Below are positions 26,069 to 35,354 of a stretch of DNA of 64,000 nt, piece by piece (within the stretch, counting starts at the first letter, position 1; every line of letters starts with the position of its first letter). The stretch is from assembly GCF_000379965.1 (NCBI RefSeq), contig NZ_KB904332.1, forward strand, positions 62,001 through 126,000, read 5' to 3'. The translations under genes and the position numbers were made by a program. Source of the stretch: Hoylesella nanceiensis DSM 19126 = JCM 15639. GTDB taxonomy: Bacteria > Bacteroidota > Bacteroidia > Bacteroidales > Bacteroidaceae. A model generated the notes under the pieces. It did not search any database. It saw nothing but the letters and a program-made list of their open reading frames with translations, and was not told where the DNA came from.

Positions 26069-27250
26069 TTAATGATGGAATAAACGAATGCCAGTGAATG
26101 CCATTGCGATATTATATTTGTCGCAAGTGTCAATAACATTGTCGTCTCTCACCGATCCACCAGCTTGTGCAATGAACTCAACACCACTCTTATGAGCACG
26201 TTCGATGTTGTCTCCAAATGGGAAGAAAGCATCGCTTCCTAAAGCCACCTTATTGTTCTTTGCTATCCATTCCTTTTTCTCTTCACGAGAAAGAGCCTCA
26301 GGTTGTTCTGTAAAGAATTGTTGCCAAGCACCATCTTTCAATACATCTTCAGAGTCTTCGCTGATATAAATATCAATTGTATTATCTCTGTCGGCACGTC
26401 CAATACCTGCTTTGAAAGGCAAGTTCATCACTTTTGGATTTTGGCGCAACCACCAAATATCTGCCTTACTACCAGCAAGACGAGTACAGTGGATACGACT
26501 TTGTTGGCCAGCACCAATACCAATTGCTTGTCCGTCTTTTACATAACAAACCGAATTACTTTGAGTATATTTTAAAGTAATCAATGCAATCATCAAGTCT
26601 CTCTTAGCTTCTTCGCTGAAATTCTTATTCTTTGTAGGAATATTAGCGAACAACTCTTCGCCATTTAGTTGTATTTCGTTTCTACCTTGTTCAAAAGTAA
26701 CGCCATACACCATTTTAGTTTCAAGCTCAACAGGCTTATAGTTCTCGTCAATTTCAATGACATTGTAAGTGCCTTTGCGCTTTTCTTGCAAAATAGCCAA
26801 TGCTTCAGGAGTATACCCAGGCGCAATAACGCCGTCGCTCACTTCTCTTTTAATAATCAAAGCAGTAGCTTCGTCGCACACATCACTAAGTGCAATGAAA
26901 TCACCATACGAACTCATGCGGTCTGCTCCACGTGCTCTTGCATAGGCACAAGCTAAAGGAGAGAGTTCAACTTTTAAGTCATCAACAAAATAAACCTTTT
27001 TAAGTATGTCGTTAAGAGGTAATCCCACTGCTGCACCTGCAGGCGAAACGTGTTTAAAAGAGGCTGCTGCAGGTAGGCCAGTAGCTTCTTTTAGCTCTTT
27101 AACCAACTGCCAACTGTTCAATGCGTCCAATAGGTTTATATAACCAGGACGTCCATTAAGCACGGTAATAGGCAACTCTCCCTCTTGCATATAAATACGA
27201 GAAGGCTTTTGATTTGGATTACATCCATACTTTAAAGCTAATTCTTTCAT
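26069..27250 (-). CDS. purH: AICAR formyltransferase, separate from IMP cyclohydrolase
   Basis: The enzyme formylates AICAR with 10-formyl-THF, the step before IMP closure. The 393 residues correspond to the C-terminal domain of PurH: LKYGCNPNQKPSRIYM at the start matches the domain junction of fused enzymes, SFKHVSPAGAAVG carries the catalytic Lys-His pair near 66, and GAGQQSRIHCTRLAGSKA and GSDAFFPFGDN follow. The cyclohydrolase half is at 7803-8402, about 18 kb away on the other strand. Together they supply the two PurH activities from two loci. The gene is divergent from the small gene at 27494. Confidence 0.94.
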   Translation of the reverse strand: MKELALKYGCNPNQKPSRIYMQEGELPITVLNGRPGYINLLDALNSWQLVKELKEATGLPAAASFKHVSPAGAAVGLPLNDILKKVYFVDDLKVELSPLACAYARARGADRMSSYGDFIALSDVCDEATALIIKREVSDGVIAPGYTPEALAILQEKRKGTYNVIEIDENYKPVELETKMVYGVTFEQGRNEIQLNGEELFANIPTKNKNFSEEAKRDLMIALITLKYTQSNSVCYVKDGQAIGIGAGQQSRIHCTRLAGSKADIWWLRQNPKVMNLPFKAGIGRADRDNTIDIYISEDSEDVLKDGAWQQFFTEQPEALSREEKKEWIAKNNKVALGSDAFFPFGDNIERAHKSGVEFIAQAGGSVRDDNVIDTCDKYNIAMAFTGIRLFHH

Positions 27251-27368
27251 TGTTCATTTATTTTGAATAGTTATATCTTTATATTCTCTTTGTTTTTTAT
27301 TTCGTCAGCCCTTGTTTTGCAAGCATGCAAAATGAAGCTTTTCGAAGTAAAATAATTGTATTCATTAT

Positions 27369-27400
27369 ATTGCGCTATTAAGTATTTTTCAATACCTTTG
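27369..27400 (+). promoter_or_regulatory. Promoter of the small gene at 27494
   Basis: ATTG (27369-27372), 20 bases and TACCTTTG (27393-27400) match the Bacteroidota consensus apart from the first -33 base. The leader to the ATG is about 85 bases. Confidence 0.7.
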
Positions 27401-27493
27401 CATGTAAATTTTTCAGCGATAAACACTGACGTTTAAATCAAATAGAGCGATACAAATATAGACATTTAATATCGATATTATTTACATAGCACA

Positions 27494-27811
27494 ATGAAGC
27501 ATGATTTATCTACACTCAGAAAGGTGATTGAAAAGAGTTTGGGAAAAACTATTTCTGCCACAACAGATATGGAGAAGGTTGTTCTTTCGTTCTCTAAACA
27601 CCAAATAACACTTAGTGGGAAGATTCTAAAACAATTGTGGAGCCACATTAAAGGCACCGAAAAATTGTCCCCAGACACTCTTAACAAGCTTGCACTTCTT
27701 GCCGGTTTTCAAAATTGGAGCGATTTTCAAAAGGCTTTACATGGTGAAAGCGACGCCGAAATTAACTACGAAGACCACACCGAACACCCCACTCCTCCGT
27801 CGAAAGACTAA
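27494..27811 (+). CDS. Small protein with possible helix-turn-helix-like segment
   Basis: The product is 105 residues and cytosolic, without signal or membrane segment. The central part LSPDTLNKLALLAGFQNWSDFQKAL recalls the short helical domain seen at the N-terminus of several Bacteroidota regulators, where a TLxxLAxxxGFxxWxxF pattern recurs. The last 20 residues are acidic and Pro-rich. I do not recognise a named family. It is monocistronic, with a good promoter at 27369-27400 and a terminator shared with rplS downstream. Confidence 0.7.
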   Translation: MKHDLSTLRKVIEKSLGKTISATTDMEKVVLSFSKHQITLSGKILKQLWSHIKGTEKLSPDTLNKLALLAGFQNWSDFQKALHGESDAEINYEDHTEHPTPPSKD

Positions 27812-27980
27812 TTCTATCATTCCGTGCAACTGCCCTTTTTATCTTTTAAGAAAGATATTGTTGCCTTTTGATAGGAATATTATCCAACCGCCACTCAATT
27901 GCTATTGCCTTGCGCACACATACTATCTATATATAAATAGGTGAATGCAAGAGGCTTTCTGCAAAGATTATAGGAAACAA

Positions 27981-28012
27981 AAATGCAGCACTCATCTGAA
28001 TGCTGCATTTTT
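27981..28012. terminator. Terminator between the small gene and rplS
   Basis: AAATGCAGCA pairs with TGCTGCATTT. T-rich tracts follow on both strands, so it can stop both the plus-strand gene and rplS. Confidence 0.85.
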
Positions 28013-28015
28013 ATT

Positions 28016-28375
28016 TTACTCTCCAACAGGAGTTTTTCTTTCTTTAATACGTGCTTTCTTACCTGTAAGTTTACGTAGGTAGTACAACTTAGCACGACGA
28101 ACTTTACCACGTTTGTTCACCTCGATGCTTTCGATGTTTGGTGATTCTAATGGGAAGATACGCTCTACACCGATAGTTCCAGACATCTTACGAACTGTAA
28201 AACGTTTTTTGTCACCATGTCCGCAGATCTTAATAACTACACCACGGTAACGTTGGATACGTTCTTTTGAACCTTCGACGATTTTGTAAGCGACAGTAAT
28301 TGTATCACCTGCTCTAAACTCTGGTGCTTGAATGCCACTTGCAAATGCTTCTTCAGCAATTTTAATTAAATCCAT
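28016..28375 (-). CDS. rplS: Ribosomal protein L19
   Basis: L19 sits at the interface of the 30S and 50S ribosomal subunits. The 119-residue length is normal. Family motifs include [22 protein letters not shown] near 20-40, [22 protein letters not shown] near 60-80, and [22 protein letters not shown] near the C-terminus. It is monocistronic, with a perfect promoter at 28465-28496 and a hairpin just after the stop. Confidence 0.98.
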   Translation of the reverse strand: MDLIKIAEEAFASGIQAPEFRAGDTITVAYKIVEGSKERIQRYRGVVIKICGHGDKKRFTVRKMSGTIGVERIFPLESPNIESIEVNKRGKVRRAKLYYLRKLTGKKARIKERKTPVGE

Positions 28376-28464
28376 GTTTATTTAATAATTAAATTTGTTT
28401 GTCGTTCCAATGTAACATAACGAGCAACACTTCTTCTCGCCAGCGATTACACCGAAAAGCGTTG

Positions 28465-28496
28465 CAAAGGTACAATTTAATTCTAAATACAGCAAA
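28465..28496 (-). promoter_or_regulatory. Promoter of rplS
   Basis: On the minus strand TTTG (28493-28496), exactly 20 bases, then TACCTTTG (28465-28472). The leader to the rplS ATG is about 85 bases. Confidence 0.88.
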
Positions 28497-28789
28497 GATA
28501 TATCTCTGTTTTTGTGCTTTTAGGTGATATTTAATAATTTATTGAGGTGAAACAAGGTCTTTTTTCGTTCTCACTTCACCCCTACTTCGATTAACATTTT
28601 AACCTTTATTCAAAATAAAACACCTCTCTCTTTTTCTTCTTCTAAGTAGAAAACGCTCCAAAAGAGATGCTTTTAGGAACAAACTACAATCTATTTTTTA
28701 ATAACCCCACCCCACTTCTACTTCAATTCAATTGCTTTTATTCTCCTAAAACAGAATTACACTTTATATTTCCATCTTACAAGATAGAC

Positions 28790-28921
28790 AAAAGCAGTGA
28801 TATTGTAGTGCAAACGTAATGTCTTTGCTTTGTAATAGCAGTGCTTTTATATTCTATTTCTTATGCTTTTTCCATCTAAAAGCAATGATTTTGCACCCTA
28901 TTTCCTATCTAATTGCTACAA
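28790..28921. repeat. Array C: 22-bp phased repeat, six units
   Basis: Units begin at 28790, 28812, 28834, 28856, 28878 and 28900. The first and fifth start AAAAGCAGTG and AAAAGCAATG; the others are diverged but keep the 22-bp step. Weak further units may extend upstream to about 28725. Confidence 0.8.
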
Positions 28922-29176
28922 AACGAGCATCTTTTTATCTACACATCTCATGGCTGTTCAAAACAATGAGAACAATATTCAAGAAAGAGCATCAACACAA
29001 AAGCGTTCTATTTTTGCCCACATTAAATTAAGTTACATTAACTTTTAAACGCTCATTTATAGTTAATTCTTCTTCAATAAACATTCTACCTATAAACAAC
29101 TCGTATTTCTTTTATTTTAATTAGGATCGACATTGAAGTGCAGAAAACAAACTATCGAGATACAAGTTCGTGAAAA

Positions 29177-29210
29177 TAAAAAAAGGAAAGATGTAGTTCA
29201 TCTTTCCTTT
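29177..29210 (-). terminator. Terminator of tRNA-Pro
   Basis: On the minus strand AAAGGAAAGATG pairs with CATCTTTCCTTT around a 5-base loop, then TTTTTATTTT. Confidence 0.88.
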
Positions 29211-29224
29211 CGTTATAAATTGAG

Positions 29225-29297
29225 TCGGGATTACTGGACTCGAACCAGCGACCTCGCGCCCCCCAGACGTGTGCGCTACCAACTGCGCTAAATCCCG
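29225..29297 (-). tRNA. tRNA-Pro (GGG anticodon)
   Basis: The minus strand gives a 73-nt cloverleaf. The acceptor is CGGGATT/AATCCCG with C1-G72, the proline signature. The D stem is GCGC/GCGC and the anticodon loop CTGGGGG gives anticodon GGG. The T stem GCTGG/CCAGT encloses loop TTCGAGT. The anticodon stem CACGT/GCGCG contains an A28-C42 mismatch. CCA is not encoded. Confidence 0.9.
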
Positions 29298-29310
29298 TGC
29301 AATCGTTTTG

Positions 29311-29342
29311 CAAAGGTATACAATTTGTTTTATTCACGCAAA
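29311..29342 (-). promoter_or_regulatory. Promoter of tRNA-Pro
   Basis: On the minus strand TTTG (29339-29342), 20 bases and TACCTTTG (29311-29318): an exact consensus match 14 bases before the tRNA. Confidence 0.88.
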
Positions 29343-29396
29343 TATATCATTCTGTTTTTAAAGAAAAAGTAAAATCATGAAGTTTTATCATCGCAC

Positions 29397-29429
29397 TTGC
29401 ATTATATTAATGTATAATTTGTACCTTTG
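29397..29429 (+). promoter_or_regulatory. Promoter of the aroA-porX-tsaE operon
   Basis: TACCTTTG (29422-29429) with TTG at 29397-29399 (22-base spacer) lies 55 bases before the aroA ATG. The leader carries a short palindrome around AAAGGCCTTT. Confidence 0.65.
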
Positions 29430-29483
29430 TGTAGGTCTAAAGGCCTTTAAAGGCTCACAAACAGCAACTGATATATACCCAAA

Positions 29484-30782
29484 ATGAATAACATACAACA
29501 GCACATTGGTCAACACGATGCGACATACAACATATCAATACAGCCGCCCACAAGTTTAAACGGCAATGTAGAAATACCCACATCGAAGAGCATTGCCAAC
29601 AGAAGTATTGTGATAGACGCACTTTCGAACAACACTTCTACTTTCCAAGGAGCTGTCAATTGCGACGATGTTGCGGTGATGTTGAATGGAATAAAAGGGG
29701 ACACTTGCGAGTTAAACATTATGGCTTCGGGCACTGCAATGCGTTTTTTAACGGCTTATTGGAGTATTCAACCCAACTCTACCCACATCTTAACGGGTAC
29801 AGAGCGCATGAAACAACGCCCCATTAAGGTGCTTGTAGACTCGCTTAGAACGCTTGGTGCCGACATTGAATATATGGAAAAAGAGGGCTATCCACCACTC
29901 AAAATAAATGGAAAGGCACTCGAAGGGGGTACGGTTACTATGCCTGCCGATGTCAGTTCGCAATATGTTTCGGCACTATTGATGGTTGCTCCGTTCTTTA
30001 CAAAGGGCTTAACGCTAACGCTGAAGGGCACTATTGCCTCTCGTTCGTATATCGATTTAACGATAGATATCATGACTTCGTGTGGCGCAAAGGTGCATTG
30101 GACCGACGTAGATACGATTAAAGTGGAACCAAAGAGATATGAAGCTACTCAAAGAATGATTGAGAACGATTGGACTTCGGCTTCTTATTGGTATCTGCAT
30201 CTTGCCCTTTCTAATTGCCAAGAGGCTCAAATCACGATGAAAGGTCTTAGCGAATCGTCGAAACAAGGTGACTCTGTGGTGCGCTATCTCTTCTCTTTAC
30301 TGGGCATTAAAACTGCCTTTATAAAGGAATCGGCAGATAATGACATGGCAAAGGTGGTGCTTTCGAAAGACAAGAAGAAGCTTTCGATGTTGCACTACGA
30401 TTTTATTAATGCGCCAGACTTAGCCCAAACGATGGTTGTTGCATGCGTTGCAATGGGCATTCCCTTTCGTTTTACAGGATTATCAACATTAAAAATAAAG
30501 GAAACAAATAGGATAACGGCACTTCAATCGGAGCTTCTTAAACTGGGATTTGTTGTGAATAACGACAAAAGCGACGAACTCTCGTGGAACGGAGAACGAT
30601 GTGATGTGACCTCAACTGATATCAATACGTTTGAAGATCACCGCATGGCACTCGCCTTTTCGGCTTTGACTTATCTGTTTCCAAATATCACTATCAACGC
30701 AGCCAACGTGGTTTCGAAGTCTTATCCACACTTTTGGAGCGACTTAGAGTCATTGGGTTATCTGCTAAAAGTTAAATCATAA
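29484..30782 (+). CDS. aroA: 3-phosphoshikimate 1-carboxyvinyltransferase (EPSP synthase)
   Basis: This shikimate-pathway enzyme joins shikimate 3-phosphate and PEP. The 432 residues begin after an unusual Gln/His-rich start; the core opens with VEIPTSKSIANRSIVIDAL. Substrate motifs are SKSIANR near 35, SGTAMRFLTAYW near 81 (most EPSP synthases have GTxxRPL), SSQYVSALLM near 157, and KETNRITALQSEL and FEDHRMALAFSAL near the C-terminus. It is the first gene of a six-gene plus-strand run ending with tsaE; the next gene starts directly after its stop. Confidence 0.93.
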   Translation: MNNIQQHIGQHDATYNISIQPPTSLNGNVEIPTSKSIANRSIVIDALSNNTSTFQGAVNCDDVAVMLNGIKGDTCELNIMASGTAMRFLTAYWSIQPNSTHILTGTERMKQRPIKVLVDSLRTLGADIEYMEKEGYPPLKINGKALEGGTVTMPADVSSQYVSALLMVAPFFTKGLTLTLKGTIASRSYIDLTIDIMTSCGAKVHWTDVDTIKVEPKRYEATQRMIENDWTSASYWYLHLALSNCQEAQITMKGLSESSKQGDSVVRYLFSLLGIKTAFIKESADNDMAKVVLSKDKKKLSMLHYDFINAPDLAQTMVVACVAMGIPFRFTGLSTLKIKETNRITALQSELLKLGFVVNNDKSDELSWNGERCDVTSTDINTFEDHRMALAFSALTYLFPNITINAANVVSKSYPHFWSDLESLGYLLKVKS

Positions 30783-30783
30783 T

Positions 30784-31176
30784 ATGCTTATATTAATATT
30801 ATCACTTGTCGTCTTGGGCTGTTTTGCTGCCCTTTTAGGTCTTATCTCGCATAAAAAAACAGGTAAAGACGATGTTATTCTCGAAGGTTCTGGCTCGTGT
30901 TCTACATGCAATGGCGATGATGAACACTGCATTCACGACTGCATTTTGGAAGCTGCTGTGAAGGAAGTGGAATACTTTGACGATGAAAATTTGGACGCTT
31001 TTATTGGCAGAGAGAGCGACAGTTACAATGAAAAAGAAATTGAACAGTTTCGTGAAATACTTTATACTATGAATCAAAAGGAGGTTGCCGACTGGAATAG
31101 AAGCTTGACTATACGGGGCATTAATATTCCTAATGATTTGAAAGACGAAATGATAATGATGATAGAAAACAACTAA
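30784..31176 (+). CDS. Membrane-anchored Cys-rich small protein
   Basis: No function is assigned. The 130 residues begin with one hydrophobic segment (LILILSLVVLGCFAALLGLI, 2-21), followed by a short basic stretch and a Cys cluster CSTC...CIHDC at 39, 42, 49 and 53, arranged CxxC-x6-CxxxC. The remainder is acidic and probably helical. The pattern suggests a metal or Fe-S site on the cytosolic face. The gene abuts both neighbours: aroA ends one base before it, and the ABC-3 permease starts at the base after its stop. Confidence 0.8.
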   Translation: MLILILSLVVLGCFAALLGLISHKKTGKDDVILEGSGSCSTCNGDDEHCIHDCILEAAVKEVEYFDDENLDAFIGRESDSYNEKEIEQFREILYTMNQKEVADWNRSLTIRGINIPNDLKDEMIMMIENN

Positions 31177-31986
31177 ATGGATATTTTAAGCTATTCTTTC
31201 TTTCAACATGCACTCATCGGAAGCTTGCTGGCAAGTATCCTTTGCGGAATTATTGGCACTTATATTGTAACCCGAAGACTGGTTTTTATAAGTGGAGGAA
31301 TTACGCATGCATCGTTCGGTGGCATTGGTATTGGGGTGTTCTTGGGCATCAATCCCATTCTATCAGCAATGGTGTTCTCTATCATGAGCGCTTGCGGTGT
31401 GCAGTGGTTGTCGACTAAAGGGAACATAAGAGAAGACTCTGCGATTGCTATGTTTTGGACTCTTGGAATGAGCATCGGTATTATTTGCAGTTTCTTAACG
31501 CCTGGATTTATGCCCGATTTGCCTTCGTTCTTGTTCGGAAGTATCCTTACGATTGGCGTTTCCGACCTGCTTTTGCTCGGCTCTTTGTGCCTCATCACCA
31601 CCCTTTTGTTTGTGTTTTTCTATCAAACAATTATCTGTGTGGCCTTCGATCCCATCTTTGCTAAGTCGCAACGTTTGCCTGTTCAAACGATAGAATACGT
31701 GCTGATGATTCTCATTGCCATGGCTATTGTCTCTACATTGCGCATGGTTGGAATTGTATTGGCTATGAGTTTGCTCACCATTCCACAAATGACTGCCAAC
31801 TTATTTACCTACAATTTCAAGCGAATGATTCATCTAAGTATTGCCTTTGGCTGGTTAGATTGCCTCTTAGGTCTTAGCATTAGCTATTGGTTTAACGTGC
31901 CTTCGGGGGCTTCAATCATCTTCATTGGAATTGTGATGTATGCCTTATGCAAAGCATTTAAAACCATTCAGCAACATATTCATTAA
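31177..31986 (+). CDS. ABC-3 family metal (Zn/Mn-type) permease
   Basis: This is the membrane subunit of a ZnuB/TroC/MntB-type metal ABC importer. The 269-residue polytopic protein contains FFQHALIGSLLASILCGIIG, YIVTRRLVFISGGITHASFGGIGIG near 28-52, and RMVGIVLAMSLLTIPQMTANL near 187, which are family hallmarks. No ATPase or solute-binding gene is beside it, so its partners must be elsewhere. Its start directly follows the stop of the Cys-rich membrane protein gene. Which metal it moves cannot be told. Confidence 0.9.
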   Translation: MDILSYSFFQHALIGSLLASILCGIIGTYIVTRRLVFISGGITHASFGGIGIGVFLGINPILSAMVFSIMSACGVQWLSTKGNIREDSAIAMFWTLGMSIGIICSFLTPGFMPDLPSFLFGSILTIGVSDLLLLGSLCLITTLLFVFFYQTIICVAFDPIFAKSQRLPVQTIEYVLMILIAMAIVSTLRMVGIVLAMSLLTIPQMTANLFTYNFKRMIHLSIAFGWLDCLLGLSISYWFNVPSGASIIFIGIVMYALCKAFKTIQQHIH

Positions 31987-32009
31987 TATAAAACAACACA
32001 CTTAACGAC

Positions 32010-35000
32010 GTGAAACAGTTAAAAGCCATATCAGTTCCATTGCTAATGTTGATAGTTCTACTAACAACAATAGCCTGCTCGTCGCATAAAAACACGGCAA
32101 GTAGCCGCTGGTGGCAAGGCTTTAACACCCGATATAATGTTTATTATAACGGAAAATTGGCGTATATAGATGGTGCTTTGGAGAAAGAAAACTCGAATAA
32201 AGATAACTTCACCGAGCTACTTCCATTGTACACGGTAGCCAATAAGCAGTCGAAAAACCTCGGAAGTGGTAGCTTTGACCGAGCAATAGAGAAGTCTAAG
32301 AAGGCAATTAAGCTGCATAGCATTACCAAAAGACCTGAATGGACAAAGCAAAGACGCAAAACCGAGAAAGATATAGAATGGCTTAGTCGCAAAGAATATA
32401 ACCCCTTTATTTGGAAAGCATGGCTACTTATGGGACGTTCTCAATTCCATAAGGGTGAATTTGATGAGGCTGCGGCTACCTTTTCGTACATGAGTAGACT
32501 CTATAAGACGCAACCTGCCATCTATGGAAGGGCTCGTGCGTGGCTCGCTAAGTGCTATATTGAACAAGGATGGCTATACGATGCAGAAGATGTTATTCGC
32601 AATATGCAACGTGACTCCATTCATTGGAGAGCACAAAAGGAATGGAACTACACTTTAGCAGATTACTATATCCACACAAAAGACTATCAAAAGGCGGTGG
32701 TTTATCTTCGTAAAGTGATTCAACAAGAGATGAGAAAGAAGCAAAAAGCACGTGAATGGTTCCTCATGGGACAGCTTCAAGAACTCTTAGGGAATAACAA
32801 TGAGGCTTATAAAGCATATCAACACGTTGTGCGTTTGAATCCTCCTTATGAGACAGAGTTCAATGCTCGCATCGCAATGACGGAGGTATTGGCAGACAAA
32901 CAATCGGCTAAAATGGCTGGAAAGCTAAGAAGAATGGCTCTTTCTGATAAGAATAAGGACTATAAAGACCGTATTTATTACGCTTTAGGAAACATCTATC
33001 TACTTCAAAAAGACTCACTAAAGGCCATCAGTTCGTATGAAAGAGGGCGAAAAGAGAGTACCCGTAATGGCGTTGAAAAAGGCGTATTGTTACTTAAACT
33101 CGGTGATATCTACTGGAATAAGGAGCAATACGACAAGGCAAAGTCGTGCTATGGAGAAGCTATTGGCTTGATAGATAAGGAGCGAGAAGATTATCCTGAA
33201 CTATCGAAAAGATCGACTATTTTGGATAAGTTGGTGCCTTTTACCAACGAGATAGCCCTTCAAGACTCGCTACAAGCATTGGCATTAATGCCCGAAAGTG
33301 CCCGTAATGCAGCCATAGACCGTGTTATTACGGCTCTAAAGAAGAAGGAAAAGGAAGAAAAAAGCAAGGAACAAGAAGACTATGCACGCAACATTCAAAG
33401 AGAGAATGGTGGCTTTGACGTAGACGATGGACGTGATATCATTAGCAACAACAATGCTAATGACTCTAAACAATGGTATTTCTACAACCAACAAGTGGTG
33501 AATCAGGGTAAAGCTGCATTCGAGAAGCTTTGGGGAAGACGTGAGAATACCGACAACTGGCAACGAAGTAACAAAACAGTTGTGGGCACAAACACCAATA
33601 AACAGAATGTTGTTGGACAAGAAAACAACGACACTACAGACGTTATTGATATGGACTCGCCTACTGATTCGGTTTCTAATATGAGCGATTCAAACGACCC
33701 TCACAAGCGAAGTTACTATCTTGCGCAAATTCCTTTCACGCCAGAACAACTCAAAGAAAGCAACGATAAGCTAAGCAACGCATTGTATCAGTCGGCGGTT
33801 ATCTTTAAAGATGAATTGGATAACCTACGCTTAAGCGAGCGCAACTTTATGCGTTTAGAGACTCAATTCCCTGGAAATAGCCACGAAGCAGAGGCTTATT
33901 ACCATTTATATCTATTGTATTCACGCTACAAAAACACGGCAAAAGCCAATCATTATCTTGCTCTTTTAAAGGATAAGTATCCTAAAAACGAGCTAACAAA
34001 CATCTTAACCGACCCTTATTTCGTGCAAGATGCACAGAATGGAAAGCACTTTGAAGATTCATTATATGCCGAAACATACGAGGCTTTCAAAGCTAATGAT
34101 ATCTATAAGGTTAGAAACAATCTTGCAATATCAACCAAACGCTTCCCCAAAGGCGCCAATAGAGATAAGTTTTTGTTTATCGGTGCGCTTGGAAAGTTAA
34201 ACAATGGAGAACCCAAAGAGTGCTTAGAAGACTTAGAAAACATTGTTACCAACTTCCCAAATAGTAAGCTTAACCACCTTGCAGGCAATATTATTAATGG
34301 CGTAAAAGCAGGTAGAAAGCTTCAAGGAGGCAAGTTTGATATGTCTAAAATGTGGAATCAAAGAAGCGAAGTGTTGAACAACACCGACTCAACTGCTGTT
34401 AAATCGTTTACCAACGACACCAACATTCCATTCATGGTGTTGATGGTTTACAACCCCGATTCTATCGATAAAAACAAGCTTTTATATGCCATTGCGAAAT
34501 ACAACTTCACTGGTTTCCCTGTAAGAAGTTTCGACATCGATACCCAAAGCTCACCCAATGGCGAGGAAATGCAGATTGGAGGCTTCAATAATTTCGATGA
34601 AGCGTTGCTCTATGCTCGTAAGATTAGACAACAACGAGATATCATTCGCTTGCTCAGTAAGGCGCACATATATGTCATCAGCAATAAAAATGCTGAGCTA
34701 CTCCATAGCGGTTTGGGTTATGAAGCATACGAAAAGTTCTATAACAAGCACTTCTCTGCAGCTAAACTTCCACCAATTACGCTACTCAACGAGCCAAGTT
34801 CTATCACAACGGCAAAAGAGTCAGACAACAATAAGACCGAAGAAGCGCCCAAAGAAAGCATAGACAATGGTGCTACGGTTATTCCTTTAGAGCCCGAATT
34901 GGTTGCTCCTAAGGCTGAAACGATTATTCCTTTAGAAGAAATAAAAGAGCAAACGCCTCAACAAGGCACTCAACAAGGCTCTACAACTGTGATTATTGAA

Positions 35001-35351
35001 GACGAAAAGCCACAACCAAAGGCATCGACAAACAATGACACTAAGAAGGAAACAAAGGCTACTCCTGCCCCAACTACAAAGGGTAAACAGCCTCAAAAAA
35101 CTGCCACTAAGCAGCCAACCACAACTAAACCAACCACAAAGACACCACAACAGCAACCTAAAAAGTTGCCTGCGAAAGAGGAAACAACCACTACTCGCAC
35201 TGGAATTTACTTTGGAGATGGTTTTGGCGAGCCTGCTTCTAAAACTCCAACTCAAAACAAACAGGAGAAGAAGGACACGCAAAAGAAAGACGAAAAGAAA
35301 ACAAAACGTTTTGATTTAGAAGACGATTATTATGAACTTGAAGGTTTTTAA
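32010..35351 (+). CDS. porW: PorW/SprE-like tetratricopeptide lipoprotein of type IX secretion
   Basis: PorW/SprE is an outer-envelope lipoprotein needed for type IX secretion and gliding. The 1113 residues start with a signal peptide and lipobox TIAC (Cys23), then the signature WWQGFNTRYNVYYNGKLAY near 34. A long run of TPR-type helical repeats covers about 125-420, including FIWKAWLLMGRSQFHKGEFDEAA and YYALGNIYLLQKDSLKAISSY, with a second block near 600-760. The last 150 residues are a Lys/Thr/Pro/Gln-rich low-complexity tail. The protein is longer than P. gingivalis PorW (about 600). porX starts 3 bases after its stop, which strongly supports the call. Confidence 0.85.
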   Translation: MKQLKAISVPLLMLIVLLTTIACSSHKNTASSRWWQGFNTRYNVYYNGKLAYIDGALEKENSNKDNFTELLPLYTVANKQSKNLGSGSFDRAIEKSKKAIKLHSITKRPEWTKQRRKTEKDIEWLSRKEYNPFIWKAWLLMGRSQFHKGEFDEAAATFSYMSRLYKTQPAIYGRARAWLAKCYIEQGWLYDAEDVIRNMQRDSIHWRAQKEWNYTLADYYIHTKDYQKAVVYLRKVIQQEMRKKQKAREWFLMGQLQELLGNNNEAYKAYQHVVRLNPPYETEFNARIAMTEVLADKQSAKMAGKLRRMALSDKNKDYKDRIYYALGNIYLLQKDSLKAISSYERGRKESTRNGVEKGVLLLKLGDIYWNKEQYDKAKSCYGEAIGLIDKEREDYPELSKRSTILDKLVPFTNEIALQDSLQALALMPESARNAAIDRVITALKKKEKEEKSKEQEDYARNIQRENGGFDVDDGRDIISNNNANDSKQWYFYNQQVVNQGKAAFEKLWGRRENTDNWQRSNKTVVGTNTNKQNVVGQENNDTTDVIDMDSPTDSVSNMSDSNDPHKRSYYLAQIPFTPEQLKESNDKLSNALYQSAVIFKDELDNLRLSERNFMRLETQFPGNSHEAEAYYHLYLLYSRYKNTAKANHYLALLKDKYPKNELTNILTDPYFVQDAQNGKHFEDSLYAETYEAFKANDIYKVRNNLAISTKRFPKGANRDKFLFIGALGKLNNGEPKECLEDLENIVTNFPNSKLNHLAGNIINGVKAGRKLQGGKFDMSKMWNQRSEVLNNTDSTAVKSFTNDTNIPFMVLMVYNPDSIDKNKLLYAIAKYNFTGFPVRSFDIDTQSSPNGEEMQIGGFNNFDEALLYARKIRQQRDIIRLLSKAHIYVISNKNAELLHSGLGYEAYEKFYNKHFSAAKLPPITLLNEPSSITTAKESDNNKTEEAPKESIDNGATVIPLEPELVAPKAETIIPLEEIKEQTPQQGTQQGSTTVIIEDEKPQPKASTNNDTKKETKATPAPTTKGKQPQKTATKQPTTTKPTTKTPQQQPKKLPAKEETTTTRTGIYFGDGFGEPASKTPTQNKQEKKDTQKKDEKKTKRFDLEDDYYELEGF

Positions 35352-35354
35352 GCT

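Larger units (their letters stand above)
28376..29224. other. 849-base intergenic region
   Basis: This gap between rplS and tRNA-Pro contains the rplS promoter (28465-28496), a long AT-rich stretch with scattered repeat-like segments (for example AAAAGAGATGCTTTT at 28660), the six-unit array C (28790-28921), and the tRNA-Pro terminator. Open frames of 60-70 codons at 28819-29048 overlap the repeats, have no family resemblance and I do not call them genes. Confidence 0.7.

Noticed and set aside
28819-29048. Two overlapping open frames of 60-70 codons
   Set aside because: They run through repeat array C and AT-rich DNA, have no family resemblance and no plausible start signal.
34932-35282. A 116-codon minus-strand frame opposite the porW-like gene
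   Set aside because: It is the antisense of the Lys/Thr/Pro/Gln-rich tail and has no protein-like pattern.
34800-35340. Frameshift or assembly artefact in the porW-like tail
   Set aside because: The reading frame is continuous to a stop 3 bases before porX; low-complexity tails are common in such proteins.
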